Notes under the pieces: generated by a model
What the model saw: the letters and a program-made list of their open reading frames with translations, nothing else
Databases searched by the model: none
What the model was told of the DNA's origin: nothing
Translations under genes and position numbers: made by a program
From: Promicromonospora sukumoe 327MFSha3.1
Lineage (GTDB): Bacteria > Actinomycetota > Actinomycetes > Actinomycetales > Cellulomonadaceae
Direction of reading: 5' to 3'
Assembly: GCF_000385135.1 (NCBI RefSeq)
Contig: NZ_ARQM01000014.1
Location: 186,001-250,000, forward strand
DNA: 64,000 nt
Shown here: positions 40,908 to 50,227 of the stretch, one piece after another
Layout: each line of letters begins with the position of its first letter
How positions within the stretch are numbered: the first letter of the stretch is position 1

Positions 40908-42125
40908 CTACGCCGCGGACTGCCGGCGCAGCGTGCGGCTGGCGGCCAGCGTCAGCAGAGCGGCGAACCAGGCCGCGGCGACGGGCACCAGGAACCCGGC
41001 GTCCGCCCCGGCGGCGTCCACGCGCAGCCCGGCCACGGACGCGCCCAGCGAGGCGCCGATGCCGATCGACGTGCCGACCCAGGTCAGGGCCTCGGTGAGC
41101 TGGTGCCGGCCCACCATGTCCTGCACCAGGCCGTTGCCCGTGATGACGGTGGGCGCGATGGCCAGCCCCGCCACGAACATCGCCGCCGCCAGCGCCCACA
41201 GCGAGTGCGCCAGGAGGAACAGGGACACGCCCGGGCCGAGGGCCGCCATGCCGATCACGAACCGCCGGACCGCGGGGCTGGTGAAGTTCCGGGCGCCGTA
41301 GACCAGCCCGGCGACCATCGAGCCCAGCGCGAACACCGCGAGCACGAGGCCGGCGGCGCCCTTGCTGCCGAGCTCCTCGGCGAACGCGACCGTGACGACC
41401 TCCATGGAGCCGAAGATCACGCCCATGGCCACGAAGACGAGCACCAGCACCGGCATGCCCGGGGTCAGGATCACGGGGCGGTGGCGCACCTCGGTGTCCG
41501 GCGCGACGACCGGCGGTTCGGTGGCGCGCTGCACCACGAACAGCAGCCCGCCCACCAGCGCGGCGATCCCGGCGACGACCAGGGCGGACGGCGCCGCCAC
41601 CGCCGTCGCGAGCGTCGTGGCCAGCACGGGCCCCACGATGAAGACCAGCTCGTCGATCGACGACTCCAGCGAGTACGCGGTGTGCAGGCGGCGCGGGTCG
41701 TCCAGTGCGTGGTTCCAGCGCGCGCGGACCATCGAGCCGTACGAGCCCTGGCTCGCGCCTGCGACCGCGGCCAGCGGCCACAGCACCCACTCGGGCGCGC
41801 CGAGCACCGCGGCGGTGATCAGGCCGCCCAGGCCGAGGACCGACACGACCAGCGCCGGGAGCAGCACGGTCCGCTGACCGCGCCGGTCCACCCAGCGCGC
41901 GATCTGCGGCGCGACGAACGCCTGCGCCAGGCCCAGCACGGCCGCTACCCGGCCCGCCATGGCGTAGCTGTCGTACAGGCCCTGCACCATGAGCACGGCG
42001 CCGATCCCGACCATGGACATCGGGAGGCGGGCCAGCGCGCCCGCCGCCGAGAACCTGAGCGCGCCCGGGGTGCGGAGCACTGCCGCGTAGGGGTTGGAGC
42101 GGGGTGAAGCGGCGGTCTCGGGCAC
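40908..42125 (-). CDS. MFS transporter
   Basis: 405 aa, 12 predicted membrane segments. The frame starts at GTG (VPETAASPRSNPYAAVLRTPGALRFSAAGALARLP) and has the motif APQIARWVDRRGQRTV in loop 2-3. Many actinobacterial MFS_1 proteins share this start; substrates are unknown. GAGACT lies 6 bases before the GTG, so it may be leaderless. It diverges from the GNAT gene. The C-terminus ends in an Arg-rich tail (LAASRTLRRQSAA). Confidence 0.83.
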   Translation of the reverse strand: MPETAASPRSNPYAAVLRTPGALRFSAAGALARLPMSMVGIGAVLMVQGLYDSYAMAGRVAAVLGLAQAFVAPQIARWVDRRGQRTVLLPALVVSVLGLGGLITAAVLGAPEWVLWPLAAVAGASQGSYGSMVRARWNHALDDPRRLHTAYSLESSIDELVFIVGPVLATTLATAVAAPSALVVAGIAALVGGLLFVVQRATEPPVVAPDTEVRHRPVILTPGMPVLVLVFVAMGVIFGSMEVVTVAFAEELGSKGAAGLVLAVFALGSMVAGLVYGARNFTSPAVRRFVIGMAALGPGVSLFLLAHSLWALAAAMFVAGLAIAPTVITGNGLVQDMVGRHQLTEALTWVGTSIGIGASLGASVAGLRVDAAGADAGFLVPVAAAWFAALLTLAASRTLRRQSAA

Positions 42126-42244
42126 GGGTCGAGTCTCGCACCCGCCACTGACACGAGCCTCGCTGACTGCCGGTGACCCGGCTCACGCGCGAGCGGGCCG
42201 GACGGGGCTGGCAAGCGGCGGGCGGGTGCCGCACGATGGGCCCC

Positions 42245-42556
42245 ATGACTGACGAATCCCAGGTGACAGTGGTCGACAATCCCGACGAGTCCCGGTTCGA
42301 GGTGCGCGTCGACGGCACCCTGGCCGGCTTCGCGGTCTACGACACGGATCCGGGCACCGTGTACTTCGTACACACCGAAGTGTTCGACGAGTACGCGGGC
42401 CAGGGGCTGGCGGGTCAGCTCGCCAAGGCAGCCCTCGGCATGGTGCGGGAGGCCGGCGACAAGATCGTGCCGCTGTGCCCGTACATCCGCGCCTACGTGC
42501 GCAAACACTCGCCGGAGTACGACGACCTGCTGCTGCAGCCGGTCTCGGAGGCGTGA
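42245..42556 (+). CDS. Small GNAT acetyltransferase (YjdJ-like)
   Basis: 103 aa, the N_acetyltransf_2/Gcn5-related type. ESRFEVRVDGTLAGFAVYDTDPGTVYFVHTEVFDEYAGQGLAGQLAKAAL holds the acetyl-CoA loop (QGLAGQL, a variant of the QxxGxG/A motif), and CPYIRAYVRKHSPEYDDLL ends the domain. Substrate unknown. CACGAT ends 7 bases before the ATG. Its stop codon is part of an inverted repeat that begins the next promoter region. Confidence 0.87.
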   Translation: MTDESQVTVVDNPDESRFEVRVDGTLAGFAVYDTDPGTVYFVHTEVFDEYAGQGLAGQLAKAALGMVREAGDKIVPLCPYIRAYVRKHSPEYDDLLLQPVSEA

Positions 42557-42596
42557 AAGTAAGTTTCACAATCTGGTTCACACTGCAAACTTCACA
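42553..42596 (+). promoter_or_regulatory. Inverted repeat plus three TTCACA direct repeats
   Basis: GTGAAA-GTAAG-TTTCAC (42553-42569) is followed by TTCACA at 42565, 42577 and 42591, spaced 12 and 14 bases. The AT-rich region leads to the glycosidase gene and may be a repressor or activator site. Confidence 0.5.
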
Positions 42597-42758
42597 TCCG
42601 GCGCGACATGTGCGAGAGTTTCTCCACGGCGTCGCCCGGTGGCATTGTTTGTCACCTCAATGTGGCCGATCGGCGCCGGCCAACTTCGCACCTAGTACAA
42701 CCACATCACTGAGCACCACGGCACCAACCCCCAGCAGCCAGCACCGGAGGTCAAGCAC

Positions 42759-44459
42759 GTGAGGCACCCCGCCCACCGTGAGGCGACAGAACTGCCCGCC
42801 TATGCGCGCACCACGTCGCTCAGGACGGCAGACCGGGCGGGGGTGATGTCGGGGATCGGCCGCCGTGAGTTCCTCACGATGGCGACGGCCGGCACCGCGG
42901 CCGCGGCGATCAGCGTGACCATCGCGGCCCTCGACCCGGCAACGGCGCTGGGCGCGACGGCCATGACCGGCAACGCGACGGCGGAGCCGTCGTCGGCCAC
43001 GAGGCTCAAGCGCGAGCTGCGCGCCATGTGGATCGCGAGCGTGGCGAACATCGACTGGCCCTCCACCAGCGGCCTCGACGCCGAGACGCAGAAGGCGGAG
43101 TTCCTGCACTGGCTCGACGTGGCCGCGGAGAACCGCCTGAACGCCGTGTTCGTTCAGGTCCGGCCCACGGCCGACGCGTTCTACGACAGCCCGTACGAGC
43201 CGTGGTCCAAGTACCTGACGGGCACGCAGGGCCAGGACCCGGGCTACGACCCCCTCGCGTTCATGGTCGAGGAGGCGCACAAGCGCAACATCGAGCTGCA
43301 CGCCTGGTTCAACCCATACCGCGTGTCGATCGACACCGACCTGTCGCAGCTCGTCCCCGAGCACCCCGCCCGGCAGCACGCCGACTGGGTCTGGGAGTAC
43401 CACGGCCGGCTCTACTTCGACCCGGGCGTCCCCGCGGCGCAGGAGCACATCAAGCAGTCGATCCTGCACGCGGTGGAGAACTACGACGTCGACGGCGTGC
43501 ACTTCGACGACTACTTCTACCCGTACCCGGTGGACGGCCACGTGCTGCCCGACATCGGCACGTACGAGCTGTACGGCGCGGGCTTCGACACGATCGAGGA
43601 CTGGCGGCGGCACAACGTCGACAGCTTCGTCGAGTCGATGAGCGTGCGGATCAAGGAGACCAAGCCCTGGGTGAAGTTCGGGATCAGCCCGTTCGGCATC
43701 TGGCGCAACGCCGACAACGACCCGCTGGGGTCCGAGACCGGCGGGCAGCAGTCGTACGACGACCTGTACGCCGACACCCGCAAGTGGGTGCTCGAGGGCT
43801 GGCTCGACTACGTCAACCCGCAGGTCTACTGGCAGATCGGGCTCGCGATCGCCGACTACGCGGCGCTCGTGCCGTGGTGGGCCGAGGTCGCCGCGCAGTC
43901 CGGCACCCAGCTCTACATCGGCGAGGCCCTGTACAAGGTGACCAGCGGGGTCTTCACGGACCCGGACGAGCTCACCAACCACCTCGACCTCTGCCGGGAG
44001 GTCAGCCGCGACGTCGGGCCGATCCACGGCAACGCCTACTACTCGGCGGTGCACGTGCCCGCCGACCCGCAGGGCGCGATGAGCAAGGTGGTCGCCGACC
44101 ACTACCAGCACCCGGCCCTCGTGCCGCCGATGCCGCACCTGCCGGCCGACCCCGTGGTCACGCCGGTGCTCGCAAAGGCGCGCCGGGTGCGCGACGGCGT
44201 CCGGCTCCACCTCACCGACATCGGCAACAAGGACGCGCGGGCGACGTCGTTCGCCGTCTACCGCACGGACGGAGCCGTCGACGCGGTGGACACGAACGAC
44301 CCCGCCAACCTCATGGGCACGTTCCGCGCCGGGTCCGGCCGCGTGCAGTCGTGGCTCGACACCACCGTGGGGCCCGGCAAGACGTACACCTACGCCGTCA
44401 CGGCGCTGGACCGGGTCTGGAACGAGACCGACCCGAGCCAGCCGCGGGTCACCGAGTAG
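42759..44459 (+). CDS. Tat-exported glycosidase-like protein (GHL10/DUF187, YngK type)
   Basis: 566 aa. The GTG start has GGAGG 9 bases upstream. A Tat signal (GRREFLTMATAG) is preceded by a 40-residue extension. The catalytic barrel begins KRELRAMWIASVANIDWPS and includes HAWFNPYRVS, DGVHFDDYFYPYP and WLDYVNPQVYWQ, diagnostic of the glycosyl-hydrolase-like 10 family. The C-terminal 110 residues (VTPVLAKARRVRDGVRLHLTDIGN...YAVTALDRVWNETDPS) look like a fibronectin type III module. Such proteins act on cell-wall or environmental glycans, probably outside the cell. It converges, 3 bases apart, with the rhodanese gene. Confidence 0.85.
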   Translation: MRHPAHREATELPAYARTTSLRTADRAGVMSGIGRREFLTMATAGTAAAAISVTIAALDPATALGATAMTGNATAEPSSATRLKRELRAMWIASVANIDWPSTSGLDAETQKAEFLHWLDVAAENRLNAVFVQVRPTADAFYDSPYEPWSKYLTGTQGQDPGYDPLAFMVEEAHKRNIELHAWFNPYRVSIDTDLSQLVPEHPARQHADWVWEYHGRLYFDPGVPAAQEHIKQSILHAVENYDVDGVHFDDYFYPYPVDGHVLPDIGTYELYGAGFDTIEDWRRHNVDSFVESMSVRIKETKPWVKFGISPFGIWRNADNDPLGSETGGQQSYDDLYADTRKWVLEGWLDYVNPQVYWQIGLAIADYAALVPWWAEVAAQSGTQLYIGEALYKVTSGVFTDPDELTNHLDLCREVSRDVGPIHGNAYYSAVHVPADPQGAMSKVVADHYQHPALVPPMPHLPADPVVTPVLAKARRVRDGVRLHLTDIGNKDARATSFAVYRTDGAVDAVDTNDPANLMGTFRAGSGRVQSWLDTTVGPGKTYTYAVTALDRVWNETDPSQPRVTE

Positions 44460-44462
44460 GCG

Positions 44463-44798
44463 TCAGCGCTCGACGGGCAGGCCGGCGCCCGCCCAGGCGA
44501 CGATGCCGCCGTCGAGGTTGGTCGCCTCGAAGCCGACCGCCTCGTTGAGCCACTGCGTGGCCCGCGCCGAGCGGCCGCCGGAGTGGCAGATGACCAGGAC
44601 CTGCGCGTCGGCGTCGAGCTCGCCGTACCGCGCGGGCAGGTCGCCCAGCGGGATGTGGACGGCGCCCGGGGCGTGGCCGGCGTCCCACTCGTCCTGCTCG
44701 CGCACGTCCAGCAGCACGGAACCGGCGGGCACGGGGGCGGACGGGTCGAGCTCGCTGGGGTGGAGCGAGGGGACTTCGGGCTGCATCGGCGGGAACAT
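44463..44798 (-). CDS. Rhodanese-like domain protein
   Basis: 111 aa single rhodanese domain: [28 protein letters not shown], then the active-site loop [16 protein letters not shown] with Cys near residue 71, and [15 protein letters not shown]. It likely transfers or carries sulfane sulfur in the cytoplasm. TAGGCT lies 6 bases before the ATG on the minus strand. It stands alone, diverging from the phosphoglucomutase gene. Confidence 0.92.
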   Translation of the reverse strand: MFPPMQPEVPSLHPSELDPSAPVPAGSVLLDVREQDEWDAGHAPGAVHIPLGDLPARYGELDADAQVLVICHSGGRSARATQWLNEAVGFEATNLDGGIVAWAGAGLPVER

Positions 44799-44804
44799 GC
44801 TGCC

Positions 44805-44810
44805 AGCCTA
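44805..44810 (-). promoter_or_regulatory. Leaderless-type -10 element TAGGCT (minus strand)
   Basis: On the minus strand TAGGCT ends 6 bases before the rhodanese ATG at 44798. Confidence 0.5.
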
Positions 44811-44885
44811 CGACGGCGACGCGCGGGTGCCCGACCCGGGCGCGGGCGGCGACGGACGCGCCCGTTACCTGGCAGTATCGGAGGC

Positions 44886-46571
44886 ATGGATGCGCGTGCC
44901 GGAACCCCCGCCCAGCCCAGCGACCTGATCGACGTCGACCGGGTGGTCGGGGCGTACTACGACCTCACCCCGGATCCCGGAGACCCTGGCCAGAAGGTCG
45001 TCTTCGGCACCTCCGGTCACCGGGGGTCGAGCCTCGACCATGCCTTCAACGAGGCGCACATCGTCGCGATCACCGCTGCGATCATCGAGTACCGGCGCGG
45101 GCAGGGCACCGACGGCCCGCTGTTCATCGGCCGGGACACGCACGCGTTGTCCCAGCCGGCGTGGCAGACGGCGCTCGAGGTGCTCGCCGCGGCCGGCGTC
45201 GACGTCATGGTCGACGCGCGTGACTCCTGGACGCCCACGCCCGCCGTCAGCCAGTCGATCCTGCTGCACAACCAGACGCGGTTCGCCGCGGGCACGCCCG
45301 GCGTCGGCGCCCCCGGCTCCGGCCTCGCCGACGGCATCGTGGTGACGCCGTCACACAACCCGCCGCGCGACGGCGGGTTCAAGTACAACCCGCCGCACGG
45401 CGGGCCCGCCGACTCCGATGCGACCGGCTGGATCGCGGACCGGGCCAACGAGATCCTGCGCACCGGCGTCGGCCAGGTGGAGCGGGTTCAGCTCGACCAG
45501 GCGCTCGCCGCCGAGACCACGCACCGGCACGACTTCCTCTCCACCTACGTGGACGACCTCGCGAACGTGCTCGACCTGGAGGCGATCCGCACGTCCGGGG
45601 TGCGGATCGGGGCCGACCCGCTGGGCGGCGCGTCCGTCGAGTACTGGGGCGCGATCGCCGAGCGGTACGACCTCGACCTCACCGTCGTGAACCCGCAGGT
45701 CGACCCCCGCTGGGCGTTCATGACGCTCGACTGGGACGGCAAGATCCGCATGGACTGCAGCTCGCCGTACGCGATGGCGTCCCTGGTGCAGCGGATGACC
45801 GGCGGCGACGGCCCGGCGCCCTTCGACGTCGCGACCGGCAACGACGCGGACTCCGACCGGCACGGCATCGTGACGGCCGACGGCCTCATGAACCCCAACC
45901 ACTTCCTCGCAGTGGCGATCGAGTACCTCTACGGCGGGGCGCGCCCGGGCTGGCCCGCAGACGCCGCGATCGGCAAGACGCTCGTGTCGTCCGCGCTGAT
46001 CGACCGGGTGGCCGTCGGCCTGGACCGCCGCTTCGTGGAGGTGCCGGTCGGCTTCAAGTGGTTCGTGCCCGGCCTGCTCTCCGGCGAGGTCGGCTTCGGC
46101 GGCGAGGAGTCGGCGGGTGCGTCGTTCCTGCGCAAGGACGGCCGCGTCTGGTCGACCGACAAGGACGGCCTGCTGCTCGCGCTGCTCGCGTCGGAGATCC
46201 TGGCGACCACGGGCCGGTCGCCGTCCGAGCACCACGCCGACCTGGTCGAGCGCTACGGCCAGAGCTGGTACGCCCGCGTCGACGCCGCCGCGTCGCGCGA
46301 GGAGAAGGCCCGGCTCGGCGCGCTGTCGCCGTCCGACGTCTCGTCCACCACGCTCGCGGGGCAGGACATCACGGCCAAGCTGACCGAGGCGCCCGGCAAC
46401 GGCGCGAAGGTAGGCGGCCTCAAGGTCACGACGGCGGACGCGTGGTTCGCCGCGCGGCCCAGCGGCACCGAGGACGTGTACAAGATCTACGCGGAGTCGT
46501 TCGTCTCCGCGGAGCACCTCACCGAGGTGCAGGACGCCGCGAGGGCGCTGGTGGGCGAGGCGCTCGCCTGA
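44886..46571 (+). CDS. pgm: Phosphoglucomutase (alpha-D-glucose phosphate-specific)
   Basis: 561 aa. Motifs in order: [19 protein letters not shown] at the start; the phosphoserine loop [23 protein letters not shown] (Ser near residue 156); the metal loop [13 protein letters not shown]; the sugar loop [12 protein letters not shown]; and the phosphate site [17 protein letters not shown]. This interconverts glucose 1- and 6-phosphate for glycogen, trehalose and wall-sugar synthesis. GGAGG lies just before the ATG. Its stop abuts the stop of the convergent TetR gene with no gap. Confidence 0.95.
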   Translation: MDARAGTPAQPSDLIDVDRVVGAYYDLTPDPGDPGQKVVFGTSGHRGSSLDHAFNEAHIVAITAAIIEYRRGQGTDGPLFIGRDTHALSQPAWQTALEVLAAAGVDVMVDARDSWTPTPAVSQSILLHNQTRFAAGTPGVGAPGSGLADGIVVTPSHNPPRDGGFKYNPPHGGPADSDATGWIADRANEILRTGVGQVERVQLDQALAAETTHRHDFLSTYVDDLANVLDLEAIRTSGVRIGADPLGGASVEYWGAIAERYDLDLTVVNPQVDPRWAFMTLDWDGKIRMDCSSPYAMASLVQRMTGGDGPAPFDVATGNDADSDRHGIVTADGLMNPNHFLAVAIEYLYGGARPGWPADAAIGKTLVSSALIDRVAVGLDRRFVEVPVGFKWFVPGLLSGEVGFGGEESAGASFLRKDGRVWSTDKDGLLLALLASEILATTGRSPSEHHADLVERYGQSWYARVDAAASREEKARLGALSPSDVSSTTLAGQDITAKLTEAPGNGAKVGGLKVTTADAWFAARPSGTEDVYKIYAESFVSAEHLTEVQDAARALVGEALA

Positions 46572-47267
46572 TCAGTCCGCGGTGGTCACCAGCAGGTTGA
46601 CCAGCTGGCTCAGGACGGCGGCGCCGGGTGCGGCGTCGTCGTCCTCCTGCGTGTGGCTCGCCACGGCGGCGGCGCGGGCCGACGACTCGTAGGCGCTGAG
46701 CAGCAGGTCGACCGCGGTGCGCCGGTCCACCGTGAACCGCAGGCCGAAGTCTTCGAGGATCCGCGCGATCGCGGCGCCCAGCTCGGTGCGCAGCGTCTCC
46801 TCCTGCGCGCGGAACGGCCGCCCGACGGCGGGGTCGCGCATGGCGAGCAGCTCCAGCTCGGCCCGCATCAGCGCGCCCTGCCGGGCGTCCCCGGCGTCCG
46901 GGACCAGCACCGAGAGGATCCTGCCGATGGCGTCGGGGTTCACGGCGCCGCAGTGGACGACGTCCGGCTCCATGTTCCTGGTGACCGACTCCAGCGCGAC
47001 GAGCTCGCGGCGCATCGCCCGCTCGGAGAGCGCGAGGAACAGCTCCTCCTTGCTGCTGAAGTTCGAGTAGAAGGCGCCGCGGGTGAACCCGGCGGCCTCG
47101 CACACGGCCTCGATGGACGCGCCGTGGATGCCGTGCTGCGCGAAGACGGTGAAGGCGGCGTCGAGCAGACGCTCGCGCGTCCGTTCGCGTCGGGGGGTCA
47201 GGGCCGTGGCGAACGCGCGCTCGACGGACGACCCCGAGCCGACGTCACTGGCGGGCTCGGTGCTCAC
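46572..47267 (-). CDS. TetR family regulator of the MMPL operon
   Basis: 231 aa. The HTH is RERTRERLLDAAFTVFAQHGIHGASIEAVCEAAGFTRGAFYSNFSSKEELFLAL (residues 26-78), a clear TetR_N domain; the ligand-binding C-terminal part is variable. It starts with GTG and diverges from the MMPL transporter gene. The 125-base gap between them holds three palindromic sites, so it most likely represses both itself and the exporter, relieved by an unknown ligand. Confidence 0.88.
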   Translation of the reverse strand: MSTEPASDVGSGSSVERAFATALTPRRERTRERLLDAAFTVFAQHGIHGASIEAVCEAAGFTRGAFYSNFSSKEELFLALSERAMRRELVALESVTRNMEPDVVHCGAVNPDAIGRILSVLVPDAGDARQGALMRAELELLAMRDPAVGRPFRAQEETLRTELGAAIARILEDFGLRFTVDRRTAVDLLLSAYESSARAAAVASHTQEDDDAAPGAAVLSQLVNLLVTTAD

Positions 47268-47302
47268 AGCAACTCCTCAGGTGGCGGGTGGCCAGTCTAT
47301 CA

Positions 47303-47341
47303 ATACATTGATGTATCGGATGCACTCGTGTATCGGATACA
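47303..47341. promoter_or_regulatory. TetR operator region: three overlapping or adjacent palindromes
   Basis: ATACAT-TG-ATGTAT (47303-47316) is perfect. TGTATC-G-GATGCA (47312-47324) has one mismatch, and TGTATC-G-GATACA (47329-47341) is perfect around its centre. The latter two start 17 bases apart. This AT-rich island sits between the divergent TetR and MMPL genes. Confidence 0.75.
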
Positions 47342-47392
47342 GTGGTGCATCGAACGTCCCGTCATCGGTCCCCGCCTCGTCCAGGAGTGTGC

Positions 47393-50227
47393 GTGTCCTC
47401 CGTCCTCTACTCGCTCGGCCGCTGGGCCGTCCGCGCCCGCCGGTTCGTCGTAGCCGCCTGGGTCGTGGCACTCGTCCTCGTGGGCGGTGCGGCCGGCCTG
47501 CTGCAACAAGGTCTCGACAACCAGGTGTCCATCCCGGGCACCGAGTCCCAGGAGGCGCTCGACCGCCTGGCAGCAACATTTCCGCAGGTCAGCGGCGCTT
47601 CGGCGCAGGTGATCGTGGTCGCGCCCGAGGGCGGGACCATCAACGACGACGCGATGCGCACCGCCATCGAGGACGGCGTCGCGGACCTCGAGGACGTCTC
47701 CCAGGTCGAGGTCGTCACCTCGCCCTACGACGACCTGATGCCCGCCTCGGTCTCCGACGACGAGCGCGCCACCCTCCTGACGATCCAGCTCGACGGCGAC
47801 CAGGGCTCCATCACCGACGAGACCAAGGACGCGCTGGGCGTCGAGACGGACGCGCTGGCGCAGGCCCTGCCCGACGGCGCCGAGGCGCACCTCGGCGGCC
47901 AGCTCTTCTCCTCGAAGTTCCCCGAGATGACGCTGACCGAGGGCATCGGCCTGCTGGTCGCGCTCGTGGTGCTCGTCCTGACCCTCGGCTCGCTCGTGGC
48001 CGCCGGTCTCCCGCTGCTGAACGCGCTGCTCGGTGTCGGCGCCTCGATGGGGCTGCTGTTCGCCGCCACCGTGCTCGGTCCGATCAACTCGACCACGCCG
48101 ATGCTGGCGGTGATGCTGGGCCTGGCGGTCGGCATCGACTACGCCCTGTTCATCGTCTCCCGGCACCGCGAGCAGCTCGGCAAGGGCCTCGACGTGCACG
48201 AGTCGATCGCGCGGGCCACCGCCACGGCCGGCTCCGCCGTCGTGTTCGCGGGGCTCACGGTGATGATCGCCCTGGTCGGCCTCGGGGTCGCGGGCATCCC
48301 GTTCCTCACGATCATGGGCGTCGCGGCGGCGGTCACGGTGGGCGTCACCGTGCTGGTCTCGCTCACCCTGCTGCCCGCGCTGCTCGGCTTCGCGGGGGAG
48401 CGGCTGCGGCCCAAGCCCTCGCGCAAGGAGCGGCGCGCCGCGGCGGCCGCCGCGGCTGCGGCAGCGACCGAGTCGGACGCCGACCCCGAGGCGACCCGCC
48501 CGCGCGCGGCGGCCGTGGCCCTGCCCGAGCAGAAGCCGAACCGGTTCTTCACCGGCTGGGTGCGCGCGGTCACCAAGATCCCGGCGCTGACCGTGGTGCT
48601 CGTCATCGCCGCCATGGGCGCACTGAGCTACCCCGCCCTGGACCTCCGCCTCGCCCTGCCGGACGCCGGCGTGATGGAGCAGGACGACCCGGCGCGCATC
48701 ACCTACGACCTGGTCTCCGAGAACTTCGGCGACGGCTTCAACGGTCCGCTCATCGTCACCGGGTCCATCGTGACGAGCACCGACCCCGTGGCGCTCATGG
48801 ACCAGATCGGTGACGAGATCGCCGACCTGCCGGGCGTCGCCGACGTGCCGCTCGCGACGCCCAACGAGACCGCGGACACCGGCATCATCCAGGTGGTGCC
48901 CGAGGGCGGCCCGACCTCGGCCGAGACCGAGGCCCTGGTGCGCGAGATCCGCTCCCTGCACGGCCACTTCCTCGACGAGTACGGCGTGGACCTGTCCGTC
49001 ACCGGCTTCACCGCCGTCGGCATCGACGTGTCGGACAAGCTCGGCAACGCGCTGCTGCCGTTCGCCTTCGTGGTCGTGGGCCTCTCCCTGATCCTGCTCA
49101 CGATGGTGTTCCGCTCCATCGCGGTGCCGATCAAGGCGACGATCGGCTACCTCTTCTCGGTCGGTGCCGCGTTCGGCGTGGTCTCGCTCGTGTTCGAGCA
49201 CGGCGTCCTCGCCGAGGCGCTGAACGTGACGCGGACCGGGCCGGTGATCAGCTTCATGCCGATCGTGCTCATGGGCATCCTGTTCGGCCTCGCCATGGAC
49301 TACGAGGTGTTCCTCGTGTCCCGCATGCGCGAGGACTACGTGCACGGCGGCAGCGCCAAGCACGCCATCACCACGGGGTTCCAGGGCTCGGCCAAGGTCG
49401 TCACGGCCGCGGCGATCATCATGATCGCGGTCTTCGTGGCGTTCGTGCCGCACGGCGACATGAACCTCAAGCCCATCGCGCTCGGCCTCGCCGTGGGCGT
49501 GGCCGTGGATGCGTTCGTGGTGCGCATGGTCTTCGTCCCCGCGGTGCTCGCGCTGCTGGGCGAGAAGGCCTGGTACATGCCCAAGTGGCTCGACAAGGTG
49601 CTGCCCTCGTTCGACGTGGAGGGCGAGGGTCTGACCCGCGAGCTGTCGCTGGCCGACTGGCCCGAGCCGGGCGCCACGGACGCGGTAGCGGCCGGGGACA
49701 TGGAGGTGCACGGCCCGGCCGGCACGATCGTCGGCCCGGTGAGCGTCCGCGTGCCCGACGGCGGCACGCTGCTCGTCCGCGGCGACGCGACCGCTCCGGT
49801 CAGCGCCTTCCTCCTGGCCGTCGCCGGCCGGATCAAGGTGACCGGCGGCGTTGCCAAGACTGCTGGCCTCGTGCTGCCCGAGCGGGCCTCGTCCGTGCGG
49901 CACCGGGTCGCGGTGGTCGACTCGGCGGCCGAGGGCGGGCACCCCGCCGCGGCGGTCCGCCGGGCGCTGCGCGACAAGCCGAAGGTGCTCGTCGTGGACG
50001 CCACGGAGACCGTGGGCGACCTCGCCGCGCGTGCGGAGCTGGCGCAGGCCGTCGCCCACGCCCAGTCCGCGGGGGTCGCGGTGCTGCTCGGCTCGACCGG
50101 GTTCGCCGCGACCGACCTCGCCCAGGCGGGCACACCGGAGCTCGACGTGAGCGCCGGCGAGCGGGCCCCGGCCGGTGTCCACCTCACCCTCAACACAGAC
50201 GTGACCGAGCAGGAGGTGCGGGCATGA
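47393..50227 (+). CDS. MMPL/RND-type transporter with C-terminal degenerate ABC-like domain
   Basis: 944 aa. GTG 47393 has AGGAG 5 bases upstream. Two halves each carry an extracellular loop and about six membrane segments, with MMPL motifs GLAVGIDYALFIVSRHREQL and GILFGLAMDYEVFLVSRMRED. From about residue 760, HGPAGTIVGPVSVRVPDGGTLLVRGD, FLLAVAGRIKVTGGVAKTAGLVLPE and KVLVVDATETVGDL follow the order of an ABC ATPase. Walker A is replaced by GDATAPVSAF, and Walker B ends in DA rather than DE. This would be a proton-driven exporter of lipids or drugs. It overlaps the YhgE/Pip gene (ATGA). Confidence 0.85.
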   Translation: MSSVLYSLGRWAVRARRFVVAAWVVALVLVGGAAGLLQQGLDNQVSIPGTESQEALDRLAATFPQVSGASAQVIVVAPEGGTINDDAMRTAIEDGVADLEDVSQVEVVTSPYDDLMPASVSDDERATLLTIQLDGDQGSITDETKDALGVETDALAQALPDGAEAHLGGQLFSSKFPEMTLTEGIGLLVALVVLVLTLGSLVAAGLPLLNALLGVGASMGLLFAATVLGPINSTTPMLAVMLGLAVGIDYALFIVSRHREQLGKGLDVHESIARATATAGSAVVFAGLTVMIALVGLGVAGIPFLTIMGVAAAVTVGVTVLVSLTLLPALLGFAGERLRPKPSRKERRAAAAAAAAAATESDADPEATRPRAAAVALPEQKPNRFFTGWVRAVTKIPALTVVLVIAAMGALSYPALDLRLALPDAGVMEQDDPARITYDLVSENFGDGFNGPLIVTGSIVTSTDPVALMDQIGDEIADLPGVADVPLATPNETADTGIIQVVPEGGPTSAETEALVREIRSLHGHFLDEYGVDLSVTGFTAVGIDVSDKLGNALLPFAFVVVGLSLILLTMVFRSIAVPIKATIGYLFSVGAAFGVVSLVFEHGVLAEALNVTRTGPVISFMPIVLMGILFGLAMDYEVFLVSRMREDYVHGGSAKHAITTGFQGSAKVVTAAAIIMIAVFVAFVPHGDMNLKPIALGLAVGVAVDAFVVRMVFVPAVLALLGEKAWYMPKWLDKVLPSFDVEGEGLTRELSLADWPEPGATDAVAAGDMEVHGPAGTIVGPVSVRVPDGGTLLVRGDATAPVSAFLLAVAGRIKVTGGVAKTAGLVLPERASSVRHRVAVVDSAAEGGHPAAAVRRALRDKPKVLVVDATETVGDLAARAELAQAVAHAQSAGVAVLLGSTGFAATDLAQAGTPELDVSAGERAPAGVHLTLNTDVTEQEVRA

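Noticed and set aside
42173-42244. Longer start for the GNAT gene
   Set aside because: The extra residues are Arg/Gly-rich and unconserved-looking, and CACGAT lies 7 bases before ATG 42245.
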